Of a DNA stretch of 64,000 bases, positions 10,520 through 21,842 are shown piece by piece. The DNA comes from Fusarium oxysporum f. sp. lycopersici 4287 (taxonomy: Eukaryota; Ascomycota; Sordariomycetes; Hypocreales; Nectriaceae), in the NCBI RefSeq assembly GCF_000149955.1, contig NC_030991.1, positions 1,990,914 to 2,054,913 on the forward strand, given 5' to 3'. The position numbers and the translations under genes were made by a program. The first letter of the stretch is position 1. The number at the start of each line of letters is the position of its first letter. The notes below the pieces were generated by a model. That model had not been told where the DNA came from. It did not search any database and saw only the letters and a list, made by a program, of their open reading frames with translations.

Positions 10520-12362
10520 ACGTGAATCACAAGTATGTGAGCCAAAAATCCCTCATCCTACATCATCAGTATCTAATCAAATAATTCTCAAGCACCCAGT
10601 ATGTCACAACCTAATAAAGAAGGTAGAATCCTTCTTGCACTTCAAGCCCTTCAAAATAACCCAAAATTAAGCACCCGACGCGCTGCAAATATATACAAAG
10701 TCGATCGCAGTACATTACGTCGCCGCCAGAATGGCGCTCAATCCCGACGCGACTGGACCCCAGGATCACGAAAGCTATCTAATCTAGAAGAAAGGACTTT
10801 AGTTCGCTTTATTCTAAAGCTAGATTCCCAAGGGTTTCCCCCAAAACTGTCTTTTGTTGAAGCAATGGCTAATTGTCTCCTCGCTGACCGCAACGCGTCA
10901 CCTGTCGGCATACACTGGGCTAACAATTTTATCAAGCAACAACCAGAGCTCAAGATGCGTTTCTTTCGGAGATATGACTACCAGAGAGCCAAATGTGAAG
11001 ATCCGACTATTATTCGAAATTGGTTTAAGCTTGTAGAGAACACAATCGCGAAATACGGTATCCAATCAGATGATATTTGGAACTTTGATGAGACTGGCTT
11101 TATGATGGGCATGATTTCAAGCGGAATGGTCATTACAGGTTCAGAAAGGCTTGGAAGACCGAAATCAGTGCAGCCTGGAAACCGTGAATGGATTACAGTC
11201 ATCCAGGCGATTAATGCGGAAGGCCAGGCGATTGAGCCGTTCATCATTGGCGCGGGCCAAAATCACCTTGCTAACTGGCATGAAGAACCTACCCTCCCGC
11301 GCGATTGGGCTATTGCAATGAGCCAAAATGGCTGGACAAATAACGAACTTGGCCTCGAGTGGCTAAAGCACTTTGACCGACGCACAGCCGATCGATCAGT
11401 TGGTTCCTATCGTCTTCTGATCCTTGATGGCCACGAAAGCCATCACTCTGTCGAATTTGAGAGATATTGTGAGGCAAATAAGATTATTACGCTCTGTATG
11501 CCGGCTCATTCGTCTCATCTACTCCAGCCTCTCGACATTGGGTGCTTTGGGCCGCTTAAAAAGGCATATGGTCGAGAAATTGAGGATCTGATCAGAAGGT
11601 CTGTACATCACATTTCGAAGACCGAGTTCTTTCCTGCCTTTGCCGCCGCCTTTCAAGCTACTATGACCGAAAAAAATATCAGAGGGGCTTTCAGAGGAGC
11701 TGGACTTGTTCCTTTTGACCCCGAAAGTGTGATCTCAAAGCTTGATGTTCAGCTACGGACTCCAACACCTCCCGTGGAGGAGGCCAGCCAGGCTCAGCCT
11801 TGGACTTCAAAGACACCAAAGACAGCAACTGAGGCTCAATCTCAATCTGAATACCTCGAAAGGCGAATCAGAAGTCATAAAAGCAGCTCCCCAGAGTCAA
11901 TAATTGAAGCTTTAAAGTCACTTGCAAAGGGAACAAAGGCAATAATGCATGAGAATGTCTTATTGAGGGCTGATATTAGGGAAGTTCGAGAGGCAAATGA
12001 GATACTAAGCCGGCGCCGAAGGGCAAAAAGAATCCGACTACAGAAAGGAGGAATGATGACTGTAGGAGAAGCAAGAGATTTAATTGATCAGATGGATGTT
12101 GATACGCAGGTAGTGGCCGAATCGTCGAGGAGTGGGGGTCAAGGAAGGTCGGCGCGACCGGGGGTTCGGCGCTGTGGTATATGCGGCAAGACGGGACATA
12201 ATGCAAGAACATGTCAGGAGGATATTGAGGTATCTGGAGAAGAGGATAGTAAGTAATTTTAATTGATTAGCTACTTTGTGGTGTTTTTATTGCAATATTT
12301 AGTTTGAAGGCTAAGAAAAGTGGCTCACATACTTGTCTGGCTCACATACTTGTGATTCACGT
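10520..12362 (+). mobile_element. Complete Fot1/pogo-type DNA transposon, 1843 bp
   Basis: The left end starts ACGTGAATCACAAGTATG at 10520. The right end is its reverse complement and finishes ...GATTCACGT at 12362. TA dinucleotides at 10518-10519 and 12363-12364 fit the TA target duplication of the Tc1/mariner-pogo superfamily. The right end carries the TGGCTCACATACTTG block twice in tandem, the left end once. It contains one intact 551-codon transposase gene and sits just left of the broken CorA-like gene. Confidence 0.9.
10601..12256 (+). CDS. Fot1/pogo-family DDE transposase, 551 aa
   Basis: An intron-less ORF fills the element. The N-terminal residues (about 5-60) form a Psq-type helix-turn-helix (STRRAANIYKVDRSTLRR), followed by a CENP-B-like DNA-binding region. 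The DDE_1 catalytic core shows NFDETGF (first Asp), ILDGHESHHS (second Asp) and AHSSHLLQPLDIGCFGPLK (third acidic region). The C-terminus ends with a CCHC zinc knuckle, CGICGKTGHNARTC (about 526-539). It cuts and pastes the element at TA targets. No stop or frameshift is seen, so it may be functional. A degenerate relative lies at 44213-45802. Confidence 0.93.
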   Translation: MSQPNKEGRILLALQALQNNPKLSTRRAANIYKVDRSTLRRRQNGAQSRRDWTPGSRKLSNLEERTLVRFILKLDSQGFPPKLSFVEAMANCLLADRNASPVGIHWANNFIKQQPELKMRFFRRYDYQRAKCEDPTIIRNWFKLVENTIAKYGIQSDDIWNFDETGFMMGMISSGMVITGSERLGRPKSVQPGNREWITVIQAINAEGQAIEPFIIGAGQNHLANWHEEPTLPRDWAIAMSQNGWTNNELGLEWLKHFDRRTADRSVGSYRLLILDGHESHHSVEFERYCEANKIITLCMPAHSSHLLQPLDIGCFGPLKKAYGREIEDLIRRSVHHISKTEFFPAFAAAFQATMTEKNIRGAFRGAGLVPFDPESVISKLDVQLRTPTPPVEEASQAQPWTSKTPKTATEAQSQSEYLERRIRSHKSSSPESIIEALKSLAKGTKAIMHENVLLRADIREVREANEILSRRRRAKRIRLQKGGMMTVGEARDLIDQMDVDTQVVAESSRSGGQGRSARPGVRRCGICGKTGHNARTCQEDIEVSGEEDSK

Positions 12363-12917
12363 TATATTACATATATTACACACGCTGCGAAGCTTTGAGC
12401 TACCACCTCAAACTCTATAAGAACCGTCCAGGGTTCAGGACCAAAGCACCAATGAGATGATAAAGCGCCCCTACCATCGCTGAAAGTGGAGTCGCGGCAC
12501 CGACTACTACAGAGAAGGAAGCTGATAAGATTGAGGAAAACAGGGATAACGGCCCAATCAAGACGCGTCAAAGTCCTCTTTCAGTTGAATCTGGAGCTGG
12601 AATAATGATGTAGGTCCTCAGAACATCCAGCAGGACTTCTTTTGGCTACACAAAGAGCTTTTTAGAACGTATTTCTCTGCGTGGAGACTTTACAACGACT
12701 ATTTGGAGAAATTGTTGATTCAGATAGTAGGTATATCCAACGAAGTTGATTAATTGACTGATTTGTTCGCAGGCAAACAACGCGGTAGCCACCTTTATTG
12801 AGGAACTGACCGAGACGGAATACCATCATCTCACTGAGCTGGCATTTCTTGAGACCCGCTTAGTACAAGTCCCCACTATGTTGGCAGCTTCAAGGGACGT
12901 CCTTGAAGAGCTATTAT

Positions 12918-15900
12918 CAGACCTGCGTATATCGATATCCATCGAAATTCTGGCCCTTATATCGATATCCAGATAAGTGGGAGAAATTATCTGGATATCG
13001 ATATATCCAGGTAGATATCCATACAACAACATAGCCACTTTAGCAAGGTTGATATCCAGATAAACCACATATAATTCTTGTAGGCTAGAAGAAAGAACAA
13101 GAAAGTACCCTAATCTAGAAAGTCCTCTGCCTCTGTTTCAACGCTAAATTCAACAGCAACGCTGGAAATAACGCCCCTGCCACCGTGAGACTTGGGTACA
13201 ATGATACCCTCGCACATCCAGTTGCCCACACACTCAACCTTCGCCAGGTTCTCGCAGGTCATGCTCTCTCTATCCCATGATAGCGTACGCCGCGCCGATG
13301 AGAAGTGAGACTCAACATCAGATGATTCAGGAGGGATTGAGAGGATATCAATTGCCATGCGGGATAACCGCGGATATGCTTTCCTTTGATCTCGATGTAG
13401 CCACCACTGGAGAGGAGAGCCAGTTATTCGGGTCGGTGGTGCATCAATAAAGGTTTCGAAGTCATCGGCGTCGTCTAAGATAGGACCAGTAACAGCAATA
13501 TCGCTCAACAACTCATCCAGCTCGTTGTGCTGCCTCCCAGAGGAAGAGGACACATCTAGAGGCACCCGCAAGGATTCTGGGATTGGCGCGGCATTATATT
13601 CATCTAGCCAAATTTGCTGGGCAGCAGCAATAGCAGGCGCGTGCCAGGATTCTTGCCAATTCCGCTCAATGTATTTTCTTCGTTTCGAGGGATCGAGAAG
13701 GAGTGCGGCGGCATATACAGGTGTCTGGTCTGATAAGGTGTAGTACTTATTAAGTACGAACCAGCCCATATCGATGCAGTGTACCATGTGGGGATCATGG
13801 TTTTCCTTTGAACTATAAAGCTCCTAAATAAGACAATTAGTTAGCCGATCAATTAGATAAAAGAAAAAACATCGCCACCGACCTTATACTTCTCGTACTG
13901 TCGCAATAAAACATCCATTATCGAGAGTGATTGGGAGAGTGTAGATCGCGCCCCTTCGGCCAACAACGTAGTTGAGGCAAACGGCTGTAGGAAACGATGC
14001 GTCCGTTCAATAAACTCCCACTCTGAAGCTAGCAGGATATCGTCTTGAAGCTCTCTATCATGTTCAATTAGGAACTGTTTTACACGGGATTGGTAACGCA
14101 GAAAATTATCCAACAATCGATACCATGAAATCCAGCGTGTGGCATTATCTATACCTAGTCGGAGCTTTATTTCATCGTCCCATATAGCCGTATGAAGCGT
14201 AGATTTACGTATCCAGACAGCGATGTTGTGTACTTTCCGTAGGGGCACGATATGCTGCCATCCAGTGAAGTTCTCAAGTATACGATTGCCTCTTCGCAAA
14301 GCTCTTCTTCTCTGATGGGCTTCATCTGTTCTTGTTGTCTGTCCGGCGTCGTGCAAGGTGCCGTAGAACTGTGCAAACAACTGATCGTTTGAGGTATCAT
14401 CGGTGGCATCAAGAGCGGCGATTAGTGCCTCTTTTGAAGACGCGAGAAGAAATGCTTGAAGGGATAGGTTAATAATGTGGGCGACACAGCGGATACGGCG
14501 CTTAGAGGGATCAAACGTCAACTAGCAACCGATTAATCCTAATCCAGAGATAAGGGAAGGGCTATCGTACCCCATAGTCGTCTCGTAACCGCCGTGAGAG
14601 ATAAGACAAGCAGGTATCATTTGAAGTGGCATTATCCCCTACATGGTAGCCCACTTTAGAAGCAATGCCGTACTTTGCCAGTGTATCGATAATTAGAGAT
14701 GCCTGGGTTTCACCACTATGGCTATAGAGACATTCCGGCATCGCTAGCAGTGCCCTTTGTGGCCGATGATCCTGATCAACCCATCGCGCAGAGATGGCGA
14801 GTATCCCATGGCGATGGGGCGATGTCCAGAGATCAGAGAGGATATGGATCTTTGAGATGGAAGCTTCAAGAGTTGCCATGAGCTGAGAAGAATATAACTC
14901 ATATGTGGCATCAATCAGTCGCATTAGAGCACTTCGGTTGGTCACTAAAAGGTCCTCTATAGCAGGATTAGCTGCTAGCATAATCTCTTGCATCTCATCC
15001 CAGTTAATTGCTGAGAAGGCAAGCCGGCGGCGTGTGATTAGGCTGATTATTGCATCTAAATACCGATCGCGGTCGAACATACGGCGGAGAGAGACATCCG
15101 AGTAACGAGAGGGAAAGAAAGCATCAATCCGAGGGCGTGTGGCTTCCCTTTCATCATCTAGAACATCAGAACTGCCCCCAATGAGCGTGCGATCGAGGGA
15201 AGAGATAATATCGGCATGGCACCGCCGGGCGTGATGCCATGCGTTGTCCCGCTTCCGATTCGCCCAGGGCTTATCGGCAGGGCAATGGAGACATCGATAC
15301 ATCGCCATACCCCTGGATTTGCGCTTACGTGACCCGCCGGTGGTGTTCTGGGTGTCCTCATCAGGATACGTTGCTTTGAAGAAGAGGGAAAAGTCCAGAG
15401 ACGTCCCAGTAATGGGCTGGTCCGAAATCGAGGGCGTAGAGGCGGCGGTGGTCTGAGATGATGCCATGGTCGATAAATCACCTGGATAAGCTAATTATGC
15501 TAGAATACCTAGGGCCGTTTGAACGAGTACTGAGATGGTGGTGCTGATGTTGAAATTGAGAGAAGTTGTCAGACAATTGGCTCCACAGGGATCATTGATG
15601 GCACCCGTCAATTGATGAGAGTTATCTAAAGAACAAAAGAAATCGAACAGCCATGTGTTCGGGAACAGCTATTTGAGCTCATGTTAGGATTATGCGACAG
15701 GCCAGATGTGAAACCGGATACGCGACCCCAAGGTACGCCCCGTGTTTCATATCCAGTCGCACGAACCTAGTGGTGATATGCGACAGAAGCCTTTTCATCA
15801 TCTAATCGATTGATAAGATCTTTTCAGCCAATCAGAGAGCGGTATTTCGGTGGATATCAATCTCGATATCAATTTAAGAGGCAGAGAGTTATATCGATAT

Positions 15901-16006
15901 CGATATATATCAATATCGATATATATCAATATCGATATATATCAATATCGATATATCCAGATAGCACGGTTGATATCGATATATCATATCCAAATACGCA
16001 GGTCTG
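12918..16006 (-). mobile_element. Complete hAT transposon, 3089 bp, 8-bp TSD
   Basis: The ends are CAGACCTGCGTAT (12918) and its inverted match ATACGCAGGTCTG (to 16006). The same 8 bp, GCTATTAT, occurs at 12910-12917 and 16007-16014. Both subterminal regions are packed with ATATCGATAT-type motifs (about 12925-13070 and 15850-15990). The element encodes one transposase on the minus strand and interrupts a CorA-like gene. Confidence 0.93.
13110..15467 (-). CDS. hAT-family transposase, 749 aa, three exons
   Basis: Exons 15467-14571, 14521-13883 and 13823-13110 join in frame across introns of 49 and 59 nt. An N-terminal BED-type zinc finger (MYRCLHCPADKPWANRKRDN then HHARRCH) binds DNA. The central RNase-H-like core includes HILSDLWTSPHRHG and GDNATSNDTCL. 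RIRCVAHIINLSLQAFL follows the first intron. The C-terminal hAT dimerisation region reads PLQWWLHRDQRKAYPRL...MAIDILSIPPESSDVESHFS. No stop interrupts the spliced frame, so it may still be active. The intron 2 donor (GTCGGT) is weak. A degenerate relative lies at 48316-50423. Confidence 0.88.
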
Positions 16007-16611
16007 GCTATTATGTCTTTGTCGTGAGATGACCGATAGTGGAGACGAGAAGATTACCGAATCGATCCGCATTGGCAGCCTTTCAGCAACATATCCGCGA
16101 ATGTGCAGGCTACACCAGAGTAGCAGAATGTCTACAACAACGAGTTCAGAAGATCACACAGCTTTTGGCTAACACTTTATCCTTCCGGGAACAATTGAAC
16201 GCCAAGGTGCAAAACAACAGTATGCTAAAACTGAACAACGTTATTACTACCCTGACTGTACTATACTTGCCTGCATCTTTCGTGGCAGTAGGTTTCAACT
16301 GCCCATCTCTCCAGCCATATATAACGCTGATTAGTCACAGTCTTTCTTTGGTATGAACTTCTTCGATTTCGATAACGAGTCACGTCAGATCGTGGGAACC
16401 CCCATCCTTTGGATTTACTTTCTCTGCTCTGCGGCTATGACTGTCTTGACCTATATGTTTTATCATTTGTTGATCCAGAAAACACCGCTGAAGCAAATAA
16501 CCTGGAAGATACCTTCAATAAAAATGTATATCAAGACGAGGACGAGAAAGAAGGAACTTGATAAGGGGCCAGAGCTTGTGTAATTTAGCAGAGGATTCCT
16601 ATTACCTAAAT

Positions 16612-19600
16612 CTATGTACCGAGCGAGTTGCTGACATCTATCTGAAGCACCAAATACGGACCCTCAAGTATGTCCACCATGATACGTGCAATAGTCTCAT
16701 TTCCCTCACAATAAACACTCAGCTTTGCTTGATAACCCGCTGATACACCGATATCTGCCAGCTTCGTAATCTTCGGCCGAACATCTGGACTTCGGGTTTC
16801 AATGTTTAGAAGAAGAAGATGGTCGCTCCCAGATTGCGACCCCAAAGCAAGAATCTTTCTCGAATGCTCGACAGTTGCGATCTTCAGAATACGATAGTTT
16901 TGGATGGGCGGATGGATGACTACCGTTGGACTCGATTCAAAACCTTCGTATCTGAGATGGAACAGTCGCTCCGCTTGTGAGGCTATGATGAGTTCGGATC
17001 TTCGGCTCTGATTATCACTCTGCAGGCACGCCATGTCGGTGAATAATCTTTCGACATTATTGTTCATGGACTGGAGACGTCTTGTTAGAAGATGATGATA
17101 TAGTTTCAGCAATACTAACCCATTGCATTAAATCTTGTTGCTTCATATCTAAAGGCTCGATGATGAATACATTCACCGATAGAGTTGAACCATTGCGAAC
17201 AATTATATAACCTTGGTTTCTCGTTTCAAGGGTCAGGCAGGTGATCTCGCCTGGAGGCAATTCCAGGAGGGTAGCCTTTTGATCAACGATACAAACACCA
17301 GCATCTTTGTGTTCGCTCTTCGCCGTGTCCGAGTAGATGCTAAATCATATGTTAGGATTGCTCAATATTTCTAGGAGTCATTTACCTTGCCGCTGGGGCA
17401 GGCTGAGGAGCTGGATCGAATACAATTCTGCCAGTGAATAATGAAGGACGGCCTCTCTTATCCTGAAGGATACAGGCCAAGGAGTTCCTGTCAGGAGAAA
17501 CTGCCAGCATATGAATTTCTGGATGTGACAGGGTTACTCTGCTGTACATGTTCAGCTTACGGTCAAATTCGACGTCGAATATGTAACACTGTGAGAGATT
17601 AGTAGGTTAAGCTTGGAGACAATCTAGTAGTGTATAACTGCCTGTACTTACATTGAACAATTCATCTGTCGTTGCTGCGATCAAGTATCTGTTAGTTAGC
17701 CTCACTGATCTCCACGAGCGACTCCAATCTGCAAGGGAATACTGTCCAGCGACTGTCAGGGTTGACTCTCGTTCACTGTCCGTTGAACTCATTCTTGAAC
17801 CCATACTATCGACCCTGCGGTACGGTATTGCATTGGCTAACCCAGAGCGGTCGTCGAATAGTGTGATGGTTTTGCCGGTCCAGTAGGCTACCCTACTACC
17901 GTCTGGCGAGCACACGCAGTCTTTGTACTTTAGCTTCTTATCCACTTCTAGTCTCCATCGACGAATATTTGTCTGTGCGAGTGACTGCTTGCTCTTGCGT
18001 CGGAAAAGGCTATCTTTTATTAGTCATTCTTTTCCTATCATATTGATTATGAACCTACCCTAAAACCTTCTCTTGTGCCTTTTGAACTAGGGAATGAGGC
18101 ATTGAGTCGTTTTCGGTGATGCTGAACTCGCTTTCCACGGTGCTGTACTTCTTCAGTGTCGTCTGCAAAAGTTCGACAATTCTATCTGCACCGCACCGGC
18201 TGCCCTGATCGATCAAGAGCACTTCACTCTCTAGGGACTTGAGCATATATCTCACAGCACCTCCTTCCAAAGGACTCCGTTCGGCGGCCAATTTTATCAA
18301 CTTTTCGTGCTGCTCAACAACTCCGCGGTTAATCTCGAACCCGATATTGGATTTGTTGTACTGATAAAAATAGTCGACGTTTTTGTTGCTGTACAAAAGT
18401 CGTGACTCGCTGTAGCCTCCGAAGCCTTTGTATCCTTCTCCCATATATGTGAAAATGAGGCTGAGAATACAACCAAATGACCAAATATCACTATTCCCAT
18501 TCATTGTCCTGCCTTCTAGTTCTGCTTCGACTGGTAGGAACATGTCTGTACCTCGGAAGTTTTGAGTCGCTGAGGCTTGGCTGGATTGGTCTTTGAAGCG
18601 TGTCCTGAAAAGATTACTTAGATCTGCTTGTGACCTTGTTCTTGTCTTCACTCTCGAGAGACCAAAGTCGCTAAGCTTCCATATCATGTCACGATTGGAA
18701 GCTTCTGATCTTCTGCGAGTATCGTGAAAGATAAGAATATTGCTCGGCTTGAGGTCCATATGGTAGCAAACAATCGGATCACCCTCTGATGTAGTCATCT
18801 TCCTGTGAAGAAAATCAAGGGCGTCCGCAAGCTCTCTAGCAGAGCGAATGATGCTCTCTCGTGTACTCGTGTCGCCAGGAGGTATTTCCGGATTTCTCTT
18901 CATATATTCCTGCAAGTCCAGATCTGCCAATGGCATGAGAAGACTAAAGGTCGATGGCTTTCCTTCTATGACAATAGTGCCAAAACTCTTGAGGATGTTG
19001 TCATGCGTCGCCTGGCCGCTGAAGATATCTCTGATTGCTTTGACCTCCTTCTTGAAGCTTGCCTTTGCGGTGTCGGCGCAGATAAAGTCTTTGCGAGCGA
19101 CGGTCATGAGTCTCGAAGTAGGCTGACTGAAATTCCCATCCGTGGTTAAGTGGCCCTTCGGGATCGTGACTTTATATACAACGCCAAAAGCTCCGGTCCC
19201 GATCTGCTCTTGCTCCAGCCATGGCAGTGATATTTGGTCATCGCTGCGAATCGTCACAACATCTAGACTCCCAAGCACCAGGGTGCAGAAGGTGCGCTGC
19301 TCATCAAAAAAGTCTCGTCTATCAGACGGCCGTGAGAAGAGACGTTCAAGAAATTCCTTGCTGGCTGGTAAGAGGTTTGGTGTCTCTTGGTCTTCTTGAA
19401 ACTCCGCCTCATTTCCAAACACTAGCTTATCCAGAAATTCCTTTGTGGCGTCGATTGAGCACTTGGCGTATATTAAAACTGCCAAGAAATGTTGAAGTTT
19501 CCTTTCCTTGACCTTTTCCGCAAATTTACGTGCGTTGACTTGGTCAGTGTCCGTTGGCATTTTTGCATTCGCGGCTTTCAAGGCTTCATAAACAGCCTCC

Positions 19601-21700
19601 AGATTTGACGGCGAAAGGACATGCTTGACCATTCCTCGCGTGGCGAACTTTTCTGTCGTATTTTTCTTTTCAAGGCCATCTTTGAGTTGTGATCTTATGC
19701 TATCGAGTAAGTCCTCATATAGCGACTCCTTCGTGAAAGCAAAAAAGCGCGAAGAGTTCGGCCGGTCAAGAGAGATAATTGACATCAAGACGAGGCCTTT
19801 AAGGTGGGAAGCGATATGGCGGAATAGGCGACGTCGTAACTCGACTTCGGAGTCGCTGCTAATTTGATGTGGTTCTGAGTTATGTATCGACGAGGAGCGC
19901 TGAATTAGCCATGGGACAACTGTTGCAATGTCTTCAGGTACACAACCACATATCGGGCATGTGTATGGAGGCCGAGCTCGCCGGAGCTCGCACCACTCTT
20001 TGAGTTCTGAAATTTCGTCTTTTGTTCCACAATCTTGATGATCGGCTTTGACATGCTCATCGAAGTCGCCTTCATCGTCAAAATACTGCTCCTCGTGATC
20101 AATATCGCAGCACCAGCTGATAAGCTTGTGGACCTCTTCCGTCCATCTAGAAGAATGCTTGTCCTCCATATGCCTAGCCCACGCGTCGTATCGAGAAAAC
20201 AGCTGAGGTGGATCGACACACTCTTCTGATATACAAGTATACGGCTCGATGTCATCATCAACATGTCTCCTATGAGGTTTCAGGTCGAAGTCGTGAGATA
20301 TATATTCCATGCATACTTACTCCCAAGCTCTTTTCTCCTTGGCAGAAGCTGGTAACTTCTGTGCACAATATGGGCAACAGGTAACTGTTGCTTGAGGAAT
20401 ATCAGGGTATATGGCATCTCGCAGCTGAACAGAAACAATAGACGTAGCTCCCTTAGATCTAGGCGAGGAAGATTCGTATCTTTCCAATGCTTTACTTGAG
20501 TCTGGAATTGTGGGCTCGGTGACTGATATGTCAGATATAAGCTGATTGACTCGTATTTGAAGTGGTTTTCGTGAACCTAGGTTAGATTTCTGTGCAGACA
20601 CATCTATAGATTTGCTAACAGGCTCGTCAGTTGCTTCGGACGTTGGCTCATGTTGTCTCGGAGTCTTTAACTTCAGTTGATGACTGTGACGGTATTGAAT
20701 ACGAAAATATCGGAAAGCAATGGACACGGCCAATTGCTTACAGAGCGTGATAGAAGCCCCAGGCTTTCCCTTCCGCTTGGGTATATCGATGAGCTTCTCT
20801 TTCAGCCGGGAGAAAACCAAGCCCTCTGTTGACCCGTTGTCAACCTTTTCAATGAACGAAGTAATCCTCTGCGTCAAATTCGTCGATGATGAATGGCGTA
20901 TTGCCAAACCCAAACGATGAAGGCCATGGACAGCCTCTTCAAGAGCCTTTAAGGACTCAATCAGTGGAGAAGAAATACTTGCAGTATCTTCCGATTCCAT
21001 TTCGGCAACGACTGATGGCTGTGAAGTGTCGCTCAAGTCGTATGTCTTTTGATCCTCGATTTCAACAACTATGGTGGAACCAGGAATCAGCTAAGTAAGT
21101 GATATCATGCAGAACAATCAACATGGACTCACTGCGTTCTAGGTTACGCATTGATATTTGAAGCAGTTGTAAAACCAGATTTCGAAGAGAGTCGCTGTAC
21201 ATCAATCGAGTGTCCAGGCACACACTCTCGTGAGCAAAGACGCCAAGGTACGACGCCCATTTTTCAAACTCATCCCGTAGAACCTCAATAACTGGAAGGC
21301 TTCTCGCATCTGGGACATGCAAAATGTCCGCAAATCTAGACCTGCATCGCTGGGATAGATCATAGATCTCTGACATATCAAATTTTTGTGATACGAATAT
21401 GATATTCTGATAAGGCTTGCAAAGAGCTTCCCGTACCACCGAAATAAGATGAGGATGATCTAGAGATTCACGGCACAACTGTATGTACTGACCAGCACCC
21501 CTCTTTTCAGCCTGATTCGTAATATTAGTAAAGGTTACTTTTGGTGATCCATTTGGTGGCAGACGGACCCACCAAAAGACAATAGCATGACCTTGTTTAT
21601 GCAGGATTTGCTGTCAGTGCATTCAGCCCGTAAGCGCTAAGAGGCAGTGAATCTCTCGATACCTTGACGCAGTTGGTACCGATACTTCTGAAAATATTCG
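16612..21700 (-). CDS. acuF-type C2H2 zinc-finger / protein kinase / beta-propeller protein
   Basis: A spliced frame of 1558 residues was traced through exons 21610-21133, 21068-20321, 20269-18059, 18009-17652, 17588-17386, 17339-17120 and 17070-16612. A further 5' exon ends at 21663 and its start is unresolved. The N-terminal ~400 residues resemble fungal acuF-like C2H2 proteins (CLDTRLMYSDSLRNLVLQLL; LHRLGLAIRHSS). Cys/His-rich segments follow (YTCISEECVDPPQLFSRYDA; YTCPICGC). The kinase domain (about 770-1130) has GTGAFGVVYK, HMDLKPSN and SDFGLS, so it looks catalytic. The C-terminal ~400 residues look like a WD40/beta-propeller (CVCSPDGSRVAYWTGKTITL; LAVSPDRNSLACIL). It is divergent from the subtilase gene. 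A signalling role is inferred; the substrate is unknown. Confidence 0.8.
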
Positions 21701-21842
21701 AATGGCTTTTCAAAAGTTCTTACCCCTCAATGGCCTCAATTTGAGCTGATGGTTGGTGAAGACATATGTAGCAACCTTTTTGAACTTTCTGCTTTTACCA
21801 TCTTTGTTGTATTCTTATTATGGAAGCTTCTTAATCTCGAAG

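Larger units (their letters stand above)
12600..16583 (+). pseudogene. CorA-like divalent-cation transporter gene, split by a hAT element
   Basis: Left of the hAT, 12613-12917 encodes DFFWLHKELFRTYFSAW, then after a 47-nt intron (12734-12780 approx.) ANNAVATFIEELTE, ending within LEEL at the insertion. Right of it the frame resumes through the target duplication as LLCLCREMTDSGDEK. The following exon encodes a coiled helix (VQKITQLLANTLSFREQLN), LTVLYLPASFVA and, after an intron (16288-16339), SFFGMNFFDFD with the GMN signature of CorA-type Mg2+ channels. A second membrane helix and basic tail end at 16583. A frame change near 16078 (GSL to AFQQ) adds a frameshift. The 5' part is not recognisable before about 12600. 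It would have been a membrane protein. Confidence 0.75.

Noticed and set aside
13604..15481. Several overlapping ORFs on both strands of the hAT element
   Set aside because: They are other-frame shadows of the spliced 749-aa transposase, which alone carries BED, catalytic and dimerisation motifs.
15850..15990. ATATCGATAT array as a coding repeat
   Set aside because: The open frames arise from the short repeat itself; it lies in the non-coding end of the hAT element.
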